From Odobenus rosmarus divergens (Eukaryota; Chordata; Mammalia; Carnivora; Odobenidae): DNA of 64,000 nt. This document shows positions 57,477 through 64,000 of this stretch, in pieces. Numbering within the stretch: position 1 is the stretch's first letter; every line of letters begins with the position of its first letter. The position numbers and the translations under genes were made by a program. Location: NCBI RefSeq assembly GCF_000321225.1, contig NW_004450328.1, positions 3,622,056-3,686,055 of the forward strand. The letters run 5' to 3'. The notes below the pieces were generated by a model. The model was not told the DNA's origin and made no database searches. It was given only the letters and a program-made list of their open reading frames with translations.

Positions 57477-57536
57477 ATGGGAGCTGCTCCCTGGGGGCTG
57501 AGCTTGTCAGCATCCTTGACCTGCAGTCGCTCCTGA
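57477..57536 (+). other. Upstream ORF in the BCKDK 5' UTR (19 codons)
   Basis: If exon 2 starts after the CAG at 57476, its first three bases are ATG. They open MGAAPWGLSLSASLTCSRS, which stops at 57534-57536, 125 nt before the main ATG. I recall reports of translational control of rodent BCKDK by an upstream frame; the match to this one is inferred. Confidence 0.6.
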
Positions 57537-57630
57537 AGTCAGAAAAGAGCCCCTGCCCACCCAACACCCCCCTTGCCCCGCTTTGGGGTCGCCTCGGTGT
57601 ATCTGGTCCTCTACGCTAGCGGCCACCTAG

Positions 57631-60695
<3,065 letters not shown>

Positions 60696-61010
60696 CCCCA
60701 CAGCCCTTGGCCTACTTGCCTGCCTAGCCTGGGCCCTACACCCTGCCAGGACCTTCTGGGTGAGGCAGGGTGCCACCCTGCTCCACATGCTGCTGCATCT
60801 TGGGTCTTAGGGCCCCAAACAGATGGAATTTCATGGAGCCCGGTGCCACCCCTCCTCTACAGAGGCCCACTGCTTCCCTGCCTCCAGGCCTTGGAGGAGA
60901 GGAAGTGGGGACCCTTGAGACCTCCAACACCAGCTCCGTTATTCTCGTTCCTGGGGAACCCCTACCTTGACCTGCTGTTTGTTATTAAAGTTCACATTTT
61001 GAATGCCCTC
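60696..61010 (+). other. BCKDK: BCKDK 3' UTR with ATTAAA
   Basis: 3' UTR of about 310 nt. ATTAAA at 60984-60989 is the likely poly-A signal, with cleavage near 61005. Confidence 0.8.
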
Positions 61011-62017
61011 TTGGGCCCCGTGTGTGGGGAGGGCAGGTGGGCTTTTGTTTCCACCCTGTTCTGGTTCCCCGGGCCCTTGGGTTTAAGTAGCTCGTGTCCC
61101 AGTCTTGAACTGTCCAGACAGCCTGTCAGGCCAGGTATAGAATTGCCCCCAAATCTCTTTTCATTTAACAAATGCTAAATTTCATGTAACAGATGTTTCT
61201 GGGTCCCAGGCGATATCGAAGGCCCAAGTTGGCCCAGCTTCAGGCCTCAGTTCTGACACTTCCCTTATTGAGTCACAGGTTCTGGAGGTGAAGGTTAACA
61301 GACTGGGCAACCTCCTGAGCCACCTGATTCCTGAGCCTGAGTAAGATTAAAAATACTGCCTGCCAGTTGTGCCTGCTTCTGCCAAGAAAAAGGAACACAC
61401 AACATTATATCCCGGCATGCCCCAGGGGACAGTGGGGCCCTGGTGGGGGGGGCAAAAGGAAAGGGCTCCAGACAGCAGGTGGCGACCCAAGGGAGGGGGA
61501 AGAAAGGCCTGAAAGCCTGCTTGGTGGGACTGGTGATGGAAGTGGGGGGTTGAGGGGAGACAGGAATTGTACCTGGATGTCAAATGTGACTTAACCAGGC
61601 TGAAAATCCTGCTGGCTCTGGCGCGGGGGTTGAGGCTGGAATCTGGCCAGGAAGCATGGGCTTTCTCCTGTAGGCAGCAGGAATCCATGGACAGATTTTC
61701 AGCTAGAAAGGGATGTTTCCAGTTGGATTTCCCAGAAGACGCTGAAAGGAGGGTTTGTGTCCATGTGATTTGTTGAGAAAGTGCTCCAGTTAGGGAGTAG
61801 GGGAAGCAAGAAAGGGAAGGGCAGGAGGCCAGACAAGGATGTCATCTCAGGCAAAAGTTCAGAGCCAGCTACTAAGTTCTGCCTTAGAGGTGGAGGCAGA
61901 AGAGCGAAGTTCCATAGTCATTGATGAACTCTGCTTGACAATCATCGGTTAATGTCTGTGTTGGGAAGTAGGGGTGGGTAGGTCCTTAAACTTTCAAGCT
62001 GAAAACTTCTCTTTGCA
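61011..62017. other. Intergenic sequence downstream of BCKDK
   Basis: No gene was found. A CTCF-like ACAGCAGGTGGCG is at 61472-61484. 61590-62010 contains L2-like wording (CAGGCTGAAAATCCTGCTGG) and unique sequence. In other mammals KAT8 follows BCKDK; it would lie beyond the window. Confidence 0.5.
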
Positions 62018-62467
62018 GTTTTTTTTTTTTTTTAAGGTTTTATTTATTTGAGCGTGCACGAGGGGGGGCGGCGCCTGGGTGGCTCAGTCGTTGAGTGTCT
62101 GCCTTCGGCTCAGGTCATGGTCCTGGTGTCCTGGGATCGAGCCCTGCGTCGGGCTCCCTGCTCGGTGGGAGGCCTGCTTCTCCCTCTCCCACTCCCCCTG
62201 CTTGTGTTCCCTCTCTCGCTGTGTCTCTCTCTGTCAAATAAATAAAATCTTGAGAGAGAGAGAGAGAGAGAGGAGGGGGAGAGGGAAAGGGAGAGAGAGA
62301 ATCCCAAGCAGAACCTGCACTGAGCCCGGAGTCCAACGCCAGGCTCAATCTCACAACCCTGAGATCATGACCCGAGCCAAAATCAGAGTTGGACACATCA
62401 CTGAGATCTTGACCTGAGCTGAAAGTGGGAGTTGGATGGACACTTAACCAACTGAGCCACCCAGGTG
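62018..62467 (-). repeat. Reverse CAN SINE interrupted by a forward CAN SINE
   Basis: The outer element starts with poly-T at about 62018 and ends ACTGAGCCACCCAGGTG. A young-looking forward SINE occupies about 62069-62250 (GGCGCCTGGGTGGCTCAGTC to AAATAAATAAAATCTTG). The outer one resumes with GAGAGAGAGAGAG. A clear TSD for the inner insertion could not be defined because the target is a simple GA tract. Confidence 0.85.
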
Positions 62468-62888
62468 TGTGCCTGCCCCGTTCAACCCCCCCCCCCACCT
62501 TTTCAACTTTTTTAAGGCAAAACGGCTCTATTAGCGCAAGGAATAGTTTGACAAAGAGCCTCTGGCTTTTGAAAGCACATCATCAAAGGTAATCTGGATC
62601 TGAAGAAGCAACAAAAAGAAATTCCAGAGGGTCTGGGTGAAGCATCTACACAGTTCTAGAAGTAACAGATTTGCACATTAGAAGGAGGATTAGAGGGAGA
62701 ATAGTGAGGAGGTTGGTGTAGTAACCTGGATCAGGGATTTATAAAGCCCAGGCTAATCCTCAACTAGAAAGGACAGCAACCCTGTAACAAGATGTTGGGT
62801 GAAGTCAAAAGTGAGGCACCAGAACCCTGGGTGGAGAGAATAACAGTCTTGAAGATGGGGAGTGGTATGGGGAGTGGGAGAAGGCATT

Positions 62889-63484
62889 GGAATTTTTTTT
62901 TTTTAAAGATCTTATTTTATTTGAGAGAGAGAATGAGAGAGAGAGAGCACATGAGAGGGGGGAGGGTCAAAGGGAGAAGCAGACTCCCCGCTGAGCAGGG
63001 AGCCCGATGCGGGACTCGATCCTGGAACTCCAGGATCATGACCTGAGCCAAAGGCAGTCGCCCAACCAACTGGGCCACCCAGGCACCCCTGGAATTTTTT
63101 TTAAAGATTTTATTTTTTGACACAGAGAGACAGTGAGAGAGGGAACACAAGCATGGGGAGTGGGAGAGGGAGAAGCGGGCTTCCCACCGAGTAGGGAGCC
63201 CCATGTATGGCTCCATCCCAGGACCCTGGGATCATGACCTGAGCCAAAGACAGACGCTTAACAACTGAGTCACCCAGGTGCCCCTGGAATTTTTTTTTTT
63301 TTTTTTTTTTTAAGATTTATTTTAGAGGGTGAGGCGGGGGAGAGGGAGAGAGAGAAACCGTCTTAGGCAGATTCTGTGCTGAGCATGGAGCCTCACATGG
63401 GACTCGATCTCATGACCCTGAGATCATGACCTGAGCCAAAACCAAGAGTCCAACGCTTAACCAACTGCACTACCCAGGCGCCCC
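62889..63484 (-). repeat. Array of three reverse CAN SINEs
   Basis: SINEs 62893-63089, 63095-63284 and 63292-63484 stand one after another. Each is separated by CCCCTGGAATTTTTTTT-type text. The three differ in subtype (for example GAGCATGGAGCCTCACATGG in the last), so they were sequential insertions into the poly-T-rich end left by the previous ones. Outer flanks are GGCATTGGAATTTTT and GGCATTGCAACTTTTT. Confidence 0.9.
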
Positions 63485-64000
63485 AGGGCATTGCAACTTT
63501 TTTTTTTCTTGCCTGACTTGTTTATTTCTTCGGATTCTTATGCAGCCAGACACTTGGCATTCACTGCCCACTCTCCCCCCAATTCTTTAATTTCCCCAAA
63601 GCCAAGTTACCAGTGCTTCCCACTGCCATCACCTCACCCCCAACGAACTCCACTATTTCTTGATCTGAAACCTGAGCCCCATCCTCAGGCCTTGAACATT
63701 CTACCCCGTTAGAATTGCTTTTAATCCCAGTAACCAATTTATAAGTCAAAGAAGATTCAGAGAATGGCCAAAAAGAATGTTTATTGAGCACCTACCGTGT
63801 TTGACACTGTGCAACACACTTATATACAGAAGAGACAGGTAAATACATGGCTTACCCTTTATATAGCTATATGGATTATACAGTTATGTGTAATTTAACC
63901 TTTACGGTCGCTCTGAGGATGGACACCCTTGTACAATTTACCCAGAGTAGGGTCAGAACTCTGGATTCCTCATTCACTAAGCCCAAGACGCTCTCCAGTA
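63485..64000. other. End of window, no gene seen
   Basis: Unique-looking and MIR-like text (TTTATTGAGCACCTACCGTG near 63780, then TTTGACACTGTG). No exon or promoter is supportable. Confidence 0.5.

Noticed and set aside
61011..64000. First exons of KAT8, the gene expected after BCKDK
   Set aside because: I searched for its promoter and start but saw only repeats and unique non-coding text; it probably lies beyond the window.

Overview
This is vertebrate nuclear DNA from a carnivoran mammal, most likely a caniform of the bear/seal/mustelid type. Intron-split genes, CpG-island promoters and more than 30 copies of a tRNA-Lys-derived SINE support this. The SINE has a GGCGCCTGGGTGGCTCAG head, a CT-rich middle and an (AAATAA)n/poly-A tail, which is the CAN-SINE family specific to Carnivora. 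There are no operons, CRISPR arrays or prophages.

The window matches the mammalian gene block on human 16p11.2, in this order: STX4 (+, CDS 717-5239, 10 exons), ZNF668 (-, CDS 22552-24967, 2 coding exons), ZNF646 (+, CDS 33348-40126, 2 coding exons), PRSS53 (-, CDS 41225-45752, 10 exons), VKORC1 (-, CDS 47388-49076, 3 exons) and BCKDK (+, CDS 57662-60695, 11 coding exons). Exon borders were set by hand from GT/AG sites and reading phase. The spliced proteins are 297, 621, 1823, 551, 163 and 412 aa, close to the mammalian lengths I remember, and none is broken. These are housekeeping or tissue genes that share a neighbourhood and do not form one pathway: a plasma-membrane t-SNARE, two C2H2 zinc-finger proteins, a double-domain serine protease, the vitamin K epoxide reductase and the mitochondrial branched-chain ketoacid dehydrogenase kinase. 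ZNF668 and ZNF646 lie head to head over a CpG-rich region with repeated ETS motifs. ZNF646 and PRSS53 converge tail to tail.

The 17 kb between STX4 and ZNF668 is mostly repeats: a 3' LINE-1 fragment cut up by SINEs, a complete HSPE1 (HSP10) retrocopy later split by a SINE, and a 50-N assembly gap whose edges look falsely duplicated. It also holds an orphan CpG-rich, CCAAT-containing segment (about 6.4-7.07 kb) followed by three exon-like segments that stay open in a consistent phase. That is the only candidate for an undescribed gene here, and it is weak. STX4 intron 5 contains a 5S rRNA-derived insertion with target-site duplications. The VKORC1-BCKDK interval (49.1-56.8 kb) and the BCKDK downstream region (61-64 kb) are again SINE-rich, with tandem, serial and nested insertions.

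I found no new biological system. The points most worth checking are the nested retroinsertions, the assembly artefact, the two-finger architecture and spliced C-terminal tail of ZNF646, upstream ORFs in BCKDK and ZNF646, and shared promoter motifs. All comparisons with human genes are from memory.
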